Of a DNA stretch of 64,000 nt, positions 1 to 15,166 are shown in pieces (position 1 is the first letter of the stretch; the number at the start of each line of letters is the position of its first letter). The DNA is from Fomes fomentarius (taxonomy: Eukaryota; Basidiomycota; Agaricomycetes; Polyporales; Polyporaceae), in the NCBI GenBank assembly GCA_022606135.1, contig JABYQN010000005.1, positions 2,294,001 through 2,358,000 on the forward strand, read 5' to 3'. A program made the translations under genes and the position numbers. The notes beneath the pieces are model-generated. The model made no database searches, was not told where the DNA came from, and was given only the letters and a program-made list of their open reading frames with translations.

Positions 1-1890
1 GACCCAAAGGTCGAGAACGACGGAGTCTGAAGATCCGTGTACATCGACATCTGGATCGTACGTTCCTCGGATCCGTCCGACGAGGACGAGGAGGAAGACA
101 TCGGCGAGTCGCATAGGGTGGGCGTAGACAGCGATGGTGACACCTCGATCAGGGGCTCCACATCCATGGCGGACGATATGTCGAAGCCCATTCCAGGTGC
201 CGAACTTGCGTCGTAGAAGTACGGATTCCCGTTGTTGAACGGGAACGCCATCGAATCTGCATACAGGGAGCTGCGGCCTGTCCCAACCGCAGGCACGGTC
301 GCGCTGCGCTGCAGGCAACGTGTCCGGAGGCTTGGAGCTGGGACTGGAGCAGGTAGTATGGGACGAGCGTATGAGGACGAAGATGCAGGCGCAGCGACGC
401 CCGCAGTTGGAGTAGCCGCCCGAAACGCAGTCGACGTTGAGCTACAAGTACGAGTGGCCCCGCACAAGAGGTCTCCGTCGCTCCTACTACGTGATACTGC
501 CCTGCTGTTGCTTGTTGCTGGAAGTTTGCCGACCCAAAGACGCCACTCCAAAGCCTCGCCAAGAGCGCGCTCACAACGACCGATCTCACGAGGAGGAAGG
601 CCAGCGAGCTTCGCCCAGGCGCGGTTGGAGTACGAGCGGTCTTGCATGAACTTGGACGCTAATATCAGACAGGCGAGGAAGGTCCTGCGGGGGCAGCAGA
701 GCGGAGAAGGAAGGGTAGGGAGCGGTGGAAGGGAGGACTGCTCCTTGTCGCAGGTCGAAGGTGCAGGCGTCGGCTGTTGCATGTCGGCGTCCAGATCACT
801 GACGAGGACAGTGTTCCTGATGCGTACCGTTTGCAAGGTCAATTCGGCGGTCTTGTGGCTGTCGGGAGCGTCCAGTGGCGACAAGCCGGTAGACGCGGTT
901 GGAGAGTCATACTGCTCAAACAAGCCAGAAACGATCCGCGGCTCTGAAGCTTGTTCTGGGATACTTTCCGAGGTCGGGCAGATTTTCTCCATGTGGAGGA
1001 GTTCCGGCACCTTGGATCGGACCGCTTCCAAGTAACACAGCGCAGTTTGGAGAACTCCGGTAGACGTCCGGGACCGGCGGAGCACCTCGTGAACGAATCC
1101 CTTAATCGGGACAAGGTTACTGCTACCGGGGCCTTCGGGCGCTTGAGAGTATGACTCGCCCTCTTCCCCAGTGGGAGACGGCGTCTGGTGGCTCGTGGGA
1201 GAGACCGGGGAGGGGAGTTGCGTATTCCGACATGCGAACAGCGTCGAGAGGCTACAAGAAGTCGGTGGAGGCATGCATTGGGAGGAAGGTTTCGCAAGTT
1301 CAGGTTGAACACAGAGCGCCTCGCGACCGCATGCGGTGAACAGGGTAGGGATATCGTCCGGCCTCCAGGATTCGCAGAGAGTTTTGACCGCTTGATCTGA
1401 GCCCAACCAAACGTGAGTAACTTATCGCTGGAAGCGGGCAGGGGACAAGATAGAGTTGGGCATCCGACAATGACGGTGGCATATGCATCAAGTCGCGCAC
1501 GCGTGACAGCATACATGCGCAAATTGACACTCTGGAAGCTAACGAACGATACGGAGAAGACAGAGAAGCAAGGACGTGGAAAACGGCGCACTCACCGACA
1601 AGCTTTGCGGCGTATTTTGTCTTCTGCATGTCGCGGAGGGGGGCGGCGAGTGGAGTTGGGGGTGGTTGGGATGATTTGGAGCGTTCGAGATCGCATATGG
1701 GATGGAGAAGGACAGTTGAGGGAGAGGAAGAAGCAGAGGAATAGGCAGGAGTGTGGAGGTAGGATGAGGGAGGAGAGCGTTGAATGCCGGATAAGGAGAT
1801 AGTTGGAGCGTAGGGCTGCCAGCGGGTCCTGGCGCGAGATGCGCCAGGACCGCGATGTGGAACCGAGTGGGAAACAGCATGGATATTCAT
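1..1890 (-). CDS. Pho80/Pcl-type cyclin (partial, C-terminus beyond window)
   Basis: Two exons on the minus strand, 1890..1596 and 1396..<1, joined across a GTGAG..CTCAG intron. The join gives a continuous frame (563 codons visible). The N-terminal part holds a helix reading KYAAKLVDQAVKTL. A first cyclin-box helix pair follows near residues 190-225 (KGFVHEVLRRSRTSTGVLQT), then a roughly 100-residue insertion rich in S/T/P, then the core box near residues 333-390 (FLACLILASKFMQDRSYSNR, AWAKLAGLPPREIGRCE). This LASKFxxDRxYSNRAWAKLxGL pattern is known from Pcl/Pho80 cyclins, which partner a Pho85-like CDK in nutrient and phosphate signalling. The tail is Ser-rich and disordered. The start ATG is the first in the open frame, so the N-terminus is moderately certain. 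Open antisense and shifted frames overlap it but show no family motif. Confidence 0.82.
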
Positions 1891-4800
1891 TGTCGAAGAC
1901 TGCGAGAGACGGAGTGGAGGATCGTTATGAGCGAAAGACGAGAGTTACGAGCGCGATTAAAATTCAGTTAGAAATAGCATGGGCAATTGCGAAAGTCGAC
2001 TGGGTGATAATGATACTAGAAGCAGAAGACGAAGCAAGAAGAGAGGGAGGAGACGGGAGGGCAATCGACGACGCTTTGGGGTATCTGTTTCTGGAGAGGC
2101 GCAGAGAATACATTTCGGTTAGAGGGGAGTTTAGCGGAAGCCCCTAGTCGTAGACTATGGACTGTCCGATGGGCGAGCTCGTAACTGAGGTCAGTACGGG
2201 CTGTGAGGCTTTGGAGACGAGCGGTCGAGAGAGTAGAGGAAACGCAAGCAGGAGCAGAGCAACTGGGAGCGTCGGGAGGACGATAGGCGTAGGAACGGGG
2301 GTTATAAAGGGAGCAACTGAAGAGTCAGGACGCTATATCGAGAGCCACACGCAAACAGCGCCAAACACAAGCTTGAGTCAATGGCACATGTTCCCTTCTC
2401 GTTTAGGCGCTCGCTTTCAGGCTGTGTCTCGTCCGCTGCGTCGACCAAGGAGCCAGCTCCGCCCCCAGCTTCTCGCTCCTCATCGCCGTCTCTCATATCC
2501 CGTGCTGCGCATCAGCCTCACCTCCTCCGCCCGACGCCCGCCTCCCCACAGCCTGCCCCAATTCTCTCGCAAAATTTCCGCATGACTCAGTGCTTCCTGT
2601 ACACGATCCTCCATATGTCACTTTGATCCCGTCTGCTCTGACTTGGCTCTGCGCCCGGCCTATTCCGTCGCTCTCCCGTCCATTGTCTGCTTGACTCTAT
2701 CCTACTTACGCCAACTTTGGCATCGACCCGTCCTGTATCACGTCATCTTGTTGTTGTTCATGTCCTCCTCGACAACCATCCTTTGATAGCATATCTCCAG
2801 CACCGTCTACCTCGCACAATCAAGTCGCACCATCCTCTCAGCGTCCGCGCTCACCCCAAGCTGCAACCGAAGCCCAGTACATGTCATCCATCCCCGCTTT
2901 CCCAGTCATCCGCCATGTGAACCGTCTCCTGATTCACTCTTCCTCATCTGCTGTACACCCATACGTTATCCTCCACTGCTGCGTAGTCCACATACAGGCC
3001 AGCGTGCCAATCGCCGTGCACTTCCTGCATAGCTTCCGCACACTACGGCTATTGCTGTGTTACTACTCTCATCCGTATTCGTGTTCGCGCGCGCTCGGAC
3101 TCCTTCGCCGAGCATCGTCCTGCTGCGAGCATCTCTGTGCACGCACGCCATCCTCTTCACCGTCACACAGAGTCGTTGCTGCGGATAGCACGACGATCGG
3201 CGGACCCGTTCCCGCCTGTCCTCCTACGGCACTCGTATGTCCGATTCACGCCCTGCATATTTGTGCGATCTTCGCCAGCTTCCAGCTTCCCGCCGCCCTA
3301 GCCCAGGGGGCATGCGTCGTCTCCGTCATTGAGATAGCTCTATATGTACCCATTCCAGCTCTCAGCCATGCTTTCATGCCTTCTTCTTCCCTGGAATATG
3401 CACGATAGCGCGTGCAAATGCCACTGCGTGTGCATGCATACTCGTGTGTGGCACTCGGACTCGATGGCCGCCCTTGAACATATCATCATGGTGTTCATCG
3501 TGAGGTCAATGCTCAGCACTTCTTTCCAACTCGTGCAGTCGCAGTACTCATCAGACCGACCCAGTCCCATGGTCGTTTTAAATTTGAACCCAAACAATCG
3601 CCATGACATGAGCGTCATATCATCAACTACGTATGCAACCGTGGTCGTCGAGCCTCAAGGATCCGAAGACTAGAAGCTAGGCATCTATCTGTCAACTAAC
3701 TGCCCTTCTCGTTCTGTATCTGTATTCTGCGATAACTAGATTCGCGCCCTGAATAGAATCACAACCACGAGTACAAACCCTGTAATTGAGTATCATATAT
3801 GGGCGATGCATCGAGTTCCCCATCGCCGCCCGCCGCACCACAACCGCACGCAATGATGCATATGCATGATGGGACCCTTTGACGAGTGGCGAGGGGTGAG
3901 GTTGTGAATGGCGACATCAGGCTGTTCAAGAGTTCGTGGTCTATTGATATAGCACCCCTTGTGTTCGGGCTGGCCATATATGTACATGCACTCTATCGCG
4001 TCCAACAGTGTCCTACACGACGCCCTATGATAAATCACATATGATATAAGGAAAGTGCCGGGTCGCGCATGTATGATCACGATGCTCGTCCTCCTACTTC
4101 TACAAATTCACTGGCACCAGTGGCTCGCCTTTCAACCGGCTTTACACCACATTAGGCTCTCGTCGGTTAATGAGGGTTGCAAAACCACATACATGGTGCC
4201 GCTCACTGACTAGTCCATCCATTCATCAACATCAATGACTAGAAGTGCTCTTGCACCGCAGTTACCGTGTCAATGACCGTAGTAAGTGCAATGTGCTCTC
4301 AAGTTGGCACACTTCCCGGTTGGTTTTCATCAGGCAGACTATAAGTCTGCGTATGGGGGAACTTCAAAGGAGGACGGTGGTAGAAACACACCACCACTAG
4401 TGATCACTGACCTGCCAACCAGCTGCAGTATTCGAGGATCGTTGACTGGCCTGAGCTCGTCGGGGAGATGCGCGCGTCAAAGTGCTTACCTAATAGTCTT
4501 GCCAATTTTTGAGTCTGACTCTGAGTGACCGCGTCCGCCGCCATCATCTGCCGCAGCACGCTCCTTTTTGCAAGCTTAAGCCTATACTGAGTCTTCACCG
4601 CGACACTGTTGACATATTGACAGGCTTCAGCTGAGTCCACCAGATGATCGCGACACCCGCACTCTCACGTATGTCGCTACCCTGCCTCAGGCTCATCTTC
4701 AGCTGACCTTGCGCTCAGGAGTACTAATAGGAATTTGGGAGGCCAGCTGAGTGCAACTGTATAGACTTAGCTCCGGTTCGAGTCACGCCATGCCGATCTA

Positions 4801-7800
4801 CGACATATGGAATTTTGGGTATACCGCACCGGACCCGGTACTGGCGAACCCGGACCCGGTGTGGCACTAGACCAGTCAGCTGCTCGACACATCAAACCGT
4901 CCCAAACACCGACTGCCATGGATTTGAATGCTGGAACGTGAGGCGAGATGGACCTGGGACTTCTCCATTCGGAGATTCGCCGTCGAGAACCTCGTCGTCC
5001 TTTCGTGGGTCTCGTCCGCATTCCCACTGTATTCTCTATTCACACTGGCACCCGACATGCCCCGACCTGCTCCTTCCCAGAGTCACCATATACATCCATT
5101 GACCCCATTGCCATTGGATGTTTCCACGCAGCAGATACGCGCCGACATTGGCACTGGCAGCGCGCTCGAAGTCGAACACGAAGCGGAAACAACAATTGAC
5201 GCCATTTGACGCGGACGTCTACGGGCGACACCTTTGACTGTTGGCGAAGATGCGGAAGCTCGAAGTCGGTGGGCTGACACAGGGCAACTCGGGATCGACG
5301 GGCTCTGCTGGCGTTCCGTGCGATCTTCTTCGTCTCGCAGGCACTTGGCCGTCGGCGTCATTTGACAATATTACGACCGGGCGCGCGTGCCGAGGTCCCC
5401 GATGGTGCACCCATGGCATCCGCTGCTCATACCGCCGCGAGTCAGTAGGGTTTTATCGAGTCGAGGACGGTTGGTGTGGCCTGTTATATGGCTGTTCTGC
5501 TTCAATTGAAGTTGCTCAGATATGATTGTGTGTAAGCCGGATCGGAGAACAGGCAGTGGTTCGTCTCGGACCGTTGGCCTCCATACGCCGGATCGCTGTG
5601 CGGCCTGACATCAGTTTTTCTAAACGATGAGGGTTTCAGTCCACATTCTCCGTGCGAGGCTCCATCTCACCTGTGAACACGACCATCATGGTGTTCGCGG
5701 CGATACCGAGGCCCAACATTTCACGCGCAGGCGTCCTCCATTTCACGGCCTTCCATGGTCCCAATCTCTCATTCACTGGCCAACTGCGCTGACACCCTTA
5801 GAATAGGTGTCATTTGCTTCCGCGCTCCAACCTTCACACCCATGGCTGCGCAGTTAAACATATTGCAAGCTATGTGATGGCGCGTCGGACCTGAACTATC
5901 CAGTCAACTCATCACGGTTGTGGCGACCCCCAAGTTGATTTCCCTGGTAAGAGTTGGTCGTCTGCAACGCTGTGGCAAAGCTCATCAATATTGATATGTA
6001 CCTGCTGGCGCATAGGCTCTCCTGGGTTGGAAGTAGTGTTCTCTTCAGACACGTATTCCAAATTACCGCACGCACCATGAAAATAGTTTGTCCAACATTC
6101 ACCCGATGGGCTCACGCTCATGCGAAGTGTGGTCACACGGCAGGCAATTTCCCCTTTTCTTCCCTCGAAAAGGGACAGAAAAGGCGCAGTCAACCTTTCT
6201 TGCACACGTAGTCAAAATGCAGAAAACGTGTCAAAAAGGTAACGAGTTCGGTTCTCTTTCTGTGATACTGGAAGAAAAGGCGATGAATGGTGGTGACCAC
6301 GCCTTTTCTTTCATACACGATGTAGGGTTGCCCGCCGTGGCAAGAATAGCAATGGACCAAGTGCGTCAGTTGCCATCACTCGACATTTGACGGGTCCTCT
6401 CGAACTTCAAGATCCTTTGAAGTTGCGCAATCGGTCGATGGCTTCATCCAGAACGGCGTGGAATGGGATGATCAATCTGGGCTGCGACAGCTCGACTAGG
6501 AAGACAGTCATATTGATCGTATAGACATCTCTTTCCTACGCACCCTGTCCAGCGGACCCTCCGGGCACCGCGAGATATTGCACCGGGCTAGAGGCGGCTT
6601 ATATGCGTGCATTTTTGAGGAAGTCAACCTACCGCATGACTATTGACTGCCTATCATCTGATTTTCGCCTTGCAATCCCCTATAGGCCACCTATCGCACA
6701 GTGCATAATGGGCCTTTGTCTGCCGTGAGAGTATCATCCCGTCGTTGTTCCACGTGTAACCTCGTTGACTCATCCCGCCGTCTTCAGATATCCAATTTTA
6801 GTCAGTCCACCGCTGCTGGCAGCCAGCAGCCAGACGAAGGTGGGCCCATCAGCAACACCCATGCCTCAAACCGACTGAGGTCGAGATCTTGCTGGTGGTC
6901 GTCCTGGTTCAAATCAGCCTTCGCTGGGTTCCGGCACACCACTGAGGTGGTTGAAGCAGCTAGTATACTCTCACTTGAAGTGGTGCCAAATAACTGGCTG
7001 CATCGTCCGATCGGTCAATGACCCACCTCCGCCGTCGGCCTGACTGACCCACTCACTCCGTAGTGTCGGCTACAATTCGTGGGCGAGTCACTCAATCTGC
7101 ATCCGTGCCCTGACTAATCGTGTTCCTAGGTGCGCACGAGCCCGGCCGGCATGTCGACGTGGGGTTTCACGGTCAACAACGGGTCTCCGCGCAGTAATGG
7201 CCGTGCGTCGTGTGCGTCCACATAAGTCATATCTCCGTGTCCGGAAGAGTCATCATGCCCGGAGCAGTCACAAAGCAGTGCGGCTTTACCTTTTGTCGTT
7301 TAGATCAAGTTCCAAAAAGATTGAGACTTGTCGGAACGAACCCCGTTCGATCCCAGTACGAGTGCTCATGGCCATGACTGTTATGGCTGCTGATGACTCG
7401 GCCTGGGACCGATCTGCGCGGGTCAGCGGGTCAGCACAGTGATGAACACACGGGTTGGGTCGTGACACATCGCTCGGGCTTACCTGTTGAGCGTCCGGTC
7501 GGACCTGGCTACGCTCGAGTGAATCACAGTCCAAACCAACCCAAACCAGGCCGGGCTCCCTGTCCTGGATTGTGGAAGAGACGGTTCACCTAGAGGACCC
7601 AGCACTGCGAAAGTCGCTTGGCGATTCAGCGCAGTGCTGGGCATGGGTGTCGCTGCCACCTGCTGCTGCGGTTGCACGATCGATGTAGGCTCGGACAACC
7701 GCGCATCTCCCCGTCTACGACACCGCCATGCGGCGGTGATGACCTTTGCTCGCCGCACAATTGGCTTGACGTGCTGGCCTCGGTTTCGAGTTTGGACGGT

Positions 7801-10800
7801 ACAACACAAAACAGAGGGTGTGGATACACGGCACTGCGTTCGAGGTGATTCATGAACTGCCATCCACAATGTTTTGTTTAGGCAAAGTGCGGCCATGTAT
7901 GCAGCATTTGCATACCGAAGTGCCGCACGCACGGTTACGCCTATTCATGGGTCGTGTGATCCATTTGATTCAGCGGTGGGGAGTAGGGGTGCAATTGTAA
8001 CTCTTTCTGGCGTTCTGTGACCGCTATCCACTTGGGATCCGATGATGGCGAGAAAGCGCGCAACTGAGGGAATCGGACGCGCAGCACACACCGTCAGCGT
8101 GTTAGTGGGCATCGTGTCAGCGAGGTGGAGGAGGCCGTGACAGTATTCCTTGACCTGTCGATTTGGCTCTCGAGCTGACATGTAATAACATCAGGATCGA
8201 GGAGTGCTGGATGTCCCTCTCTACGTTCCTGCACCTATACCTTGATCGGTAATGCGGTGTTTCTATGTATGCAGCTAGTCTCGAGGTGAATCACGGAGTG
8301 GCTTATGCACTCGCAGAGTGTACACAATTCAGGCTATATCACCCATATCATCAATTTCTCGTGGCACACATGTGGTCATCGTAGCCATAGTCTGTATACA
8401 GTGCTCATCATTGTGCCGCTAGGTGCATTCACATATGGCAGAAAGTACACACTACTTTCTAGTGCCACGCGTCGAGGCCTCTTCCAAGTAGTCAGTCCGG
8501 AGCTATCACCGACCAACCATTTGACCCTCCGAGTCTTCTCAGCCTCCGCGCCCACTCCAGCGCGATGTGGCGGGCTACAGAATAGAAGTTAGTACAACGT
8601 TTCTGGTGAGCTCACGCCGCAGAATTCACAGCGGTCTGTGGTCGACTCAGCGCCTCTCTCTAGGAATCGTTCAGCCACCCTAAGCAATGGGCCTGAGCGG
8701 CACGACAGGTACCGGCCGTCGTTAAGTTGCCGTCATGCGCAGTGTTTCTGGCCCATTCTTCGCCGGTGCAATGGCGTTAGAATGCAGGAGTGCGGCTCCG
8801 TGGTGATAGTAGCGGATTGCGATGCGGCTGCGGCGTCACTGCGGTTGGAACGGAGGTGGTACCGTGATCCTGCGCTCTCACGACGGCCAGGTCGTTTCCA
8901 TATGCATATGATATCCCAGCTCACGGAACTGACCTTGTCTTCACAAAAGTCTTTCTGGACCATTTTCCATGCCACATGGACGTTAGCCCAGCGCGAAGGC
9001 TCATGTGTTCCTGTCTTAATACTTACGATCGCTTGCTTTCCAGGGCTCACGCGGCGCCTGTCGTCGGGCGTCGGGTTATGTTCGAGAACAAGAAAATAAA
9101 TCACCAGAGTTGACCAGTGGCACCCACGAGCCTGGCTCAAACGTTCAGTTTCCCTGCTCGCTGTCGTGGAAGGGAGCGCAGAGGGTCTCAACATTCCTTC
9201 GACCGCTACGTCATCCTGCCACGGCACACTCCGACTACACATCGGTGTGGCGCAAAGTGATGCGCCCTCATGCCCTTCGTGTGGGCCGGCCGGCCACGGA
9301 ATGAAAATCGGCTAAGTGCCCCGACCCTCTGCCATGTCATGATGGGTGTTCAACGCCATCGGACAGCACTCGCGCCGGACGTTGCACGTCGCTCGCCTCT
9401 ACTCATGATGACTGCCCTCCGTCTCAGTGACCCGAGACTGCCAACAAGGGGCGTTGCCCCACTACGCATCATTTGGTAAACCATCGTCAAGGACTGTTAC
9501 GAGGACACCCTTGAGGATCGTGCGTGTCAGAACGCCCTTGCGAGACCCTGTATCTTCTTTGCGATGCCCTAACCATTCATTCTTCCTGTTCGTACACAGA
9601 CCATACCATCTGAGACGTGTGAGGCTTGGCGGTCTTCCATTTCAGAGGCTTCGTATCTGGACTTGCGGACTGGCATCAAGTTCACTCACTATACGTGAAG
9701 GGCGTACATTCCTACCCAGAGTACGTGTTTTGTGACACACACATCCTGAGCGTGGTTATTCTGACCCGATCTTCCCCCGCTTGATTATCCGACCAGGAAG
9801 CATTCGGCGAGGACTCTAAACAGTCATGCCACCGACATGTATTTTGCGGTCACACCTCGGCTTCTAGCTCATAACTCTCTCTCGAGACATGACTCTAGAG
9901 CTCAGTACACGCTTTGTTCAGGAGAAGCCATCCGAACCTTCTTGTACAGCAGGTTTACATAACACCCCGGCCGCAATAGCCTCAGAAGACCCAGTCGTGC
10001 TTCATCCACGTATTCATTTGGCTTCATCGCGCTCTCACCCTTACGTGACTACCAATAACATCCCTACTTCACTCTTACACGCCTTTCATATATGCCTCAG
10101 CCACGACCCACCACTTGCAACCTTCCACTGTCAAATTACCCACCAATTCACGCCCTCGCTCTTCGAAAACACGCGTTCTCGATTAGGGTTATGTGTGCCC
10201 GAGCCCAAGCGCACTCGTTGTCGAGAACTGCCGTAAGTGACGCAACGCTTCCACACGTTCTAGTACTTCGGGGTGCCCCAAAGCTCGAGAGCGCTGTCGC
10301 TGGCTTTGAAATGCCGCCTAATCGTCGACTTGCGAACAGTAGTTTCTACAGAACTATCGTGTCCGTTTGCCTCAGGCATGCCCCCTCCACCCGATGTCGG
10401 CGGCCAATACACACGGCATTCGGCGATCATGCCCCCTTCTCCCTCGAGGAAGATCGCACACCGCACGCACACACGATATGTCAGTATCACGGCAGGCCTC
10501 CCGCGATACTGGTGAGGGGTCCAGCTACGCCGGCGGCAGCCTGTCAGTACTTGAGTTCAAGGACGTCGTGTGCGGTTGTGGCACTCGAGTGGCTGGCTGT
10601 TTGAGTTTGGATATCGAATGCTGATTACGCAGACGAGCGTCGCCGTGGCCGTGGGCTCGCGACATGATACGTATACAACGAGCACTAGCTCATGTCGAAG
10701 TCGCGATGCAATCGCGCGCGCGAGCCTCTAGGGTCTTCGTATTGGGTCCGGGTGTCCGTGCGTGAGCACGCTCCGTATGAACAATTCATTGTCACCAAGA

Positions 10801-12008
10801 CATCTGCTCATCGCGGGCAAACGCAATCAAGGCGATCTGACTTCTAGGTCGCCGCTCCCCTCCGCTCCCCCGTCGGTCATGGGACGCGGCGTGGCATATG
10901 GGGGCAGGTCCGAGCCTCCCGCGCACTACACTGGCACTCTATACAACCCGCGAAGTGTGGGAGCGGGGTAGCCAGTGTGGGCGTAAACCTTGCATTTACT
11001 CCTTTCGAGCATGCCACCCTCCCCTTTCTGCGGCTTGCGCTTGCCCCGACTCCACTCTTCCCGACTGTCGGATGTCAGCCTCCCTGGCCACCTCGCCGGC
11101 GACGAGACGATATCGTGCGCGCGAAGGACGGACGGATCGGTCCACTACCAGCCCAGCCAGCTCTGCGCATCGCGCGCACGAAAATACTAGTGCCCACAGC
11201 GCCCCCGGGGCCCGGTGGATGGAGAAAATCGGACCACATCAAGCCACATTCGCGCAGACCCGTGTGCGGCGAGAGGACGGTGGGCACGGCGAGCGTTGAC
11301 ACATCGGGCAGGTAGGAACTAGAAGCGTGTCTGGAATCAGGCAAGAACGCGTCGGCGCACCAAAGGCCGTTCCTAAAGTTTATTCTTTACCTGATAGAAA
11401 CAAGGACACGAATCAGAACGGTCCGCAGGAAAGGGCTTTTCCTGCTGCTGGGAGCGTGCATGGGTCCCCCAGTGCTGGCACCAGCGCGCAGCTCCGCGAC
11501 TGCTTTCGGGCAGCGGCGTGGAAGGGTCGAAGAGCGGTGGGAAGGATGGCGGGCGGGGAATGGCCGACGGAGACACGTTCGGAGAATCATTATCAACACC
11601 TGTTCGTGGGCGACACGGTTCTTGGCTTGCAGAAGGCGCCTGACTGTGGGGAAAACCTGGCAAGTGGCTCGCCGTCTCCCCCCCAGCGCGCGCAATAGAC
11701 GTTATTCCTGGCTGTGAGCGACTTGCGAGGTTCTCGAAGACGACGGCGCACCTCATTGCTTCCGCGTGAGCGGCGCATTGGGAGGTGATGTTACGTCCTA
11801 TGTACGGGATAGGCTGCCCGCGGGGAGGGAGGATGGGGAGATGGTCAGATTTCCATCGACGCGCCCAGCTGGGCCACGGAAACGGAGAAGTCTACAACAT
11901 CCAATCTAGCGCCTATCGTACAGTCAAAAAAGACAGGAAAATCCCGGCCTAACTTACAAACCCCGCTCTATACAGCAATCGATAGCATGGACACGCGGAA
12001 GGAGAGCA
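1891..12008. other. Gene-poor intergenic stretch of about 10 kb
   Basis: I could not assemble any supportable gene here. The open frames are short, overlap in conflicting phases, lack domain motifs and do not join into exon chains. A TATA-like element (gttataaagg) lies near 2300 on the plus strand, and an ATG follows near 2382 with about 80 open codons, but nothing supports a gene. Small features seen: a duplicated GGACCCGGT block near 4830-4862 and a cluster of AAAAGG/CCTTTT motifs with two perfect hairpins at 6152-6309. The base composition does not look strongly AT-biased, so obvious repeat-induced mutation is not apparent by eye. Decayed transposon sequence is possible but unproven. Confidence 0.5.
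6152..6309. repeat. Clustered inverted repeats built on AAAAGG/CCTTTT
   Basis: There is an 8-bp perfect hairpin, cccttttc (6152-6159) with gaaaaggg (6167-6174). There is also a 10-bp perfect inverted repeat, agaaaaggcg (6273-6282) with cgccttttct (6300-6309), around a 17-nt loop. Further GAAAAGG copies lie between them. No gene is adjacent. It could be a regulatory or structural element, or chance in low-complexity DNA. Confidence 0.45.

Positions 12009-15166
<3,158 letters not shown>

Noticed and set aside
232..1591. Long open frames of 267 aa (+, 232-1035) and 250 aa (-, 839-1591).
   Set aside because: They are shadows of the cyclin exon in GC-rich sequence, without motifs or splice consistency.
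4815..5525. Several overlapping frames of 60-95 codons on both strands.
   Set aside because: The frames contradict each other, have no splice signals linking them and no recognisable domain.
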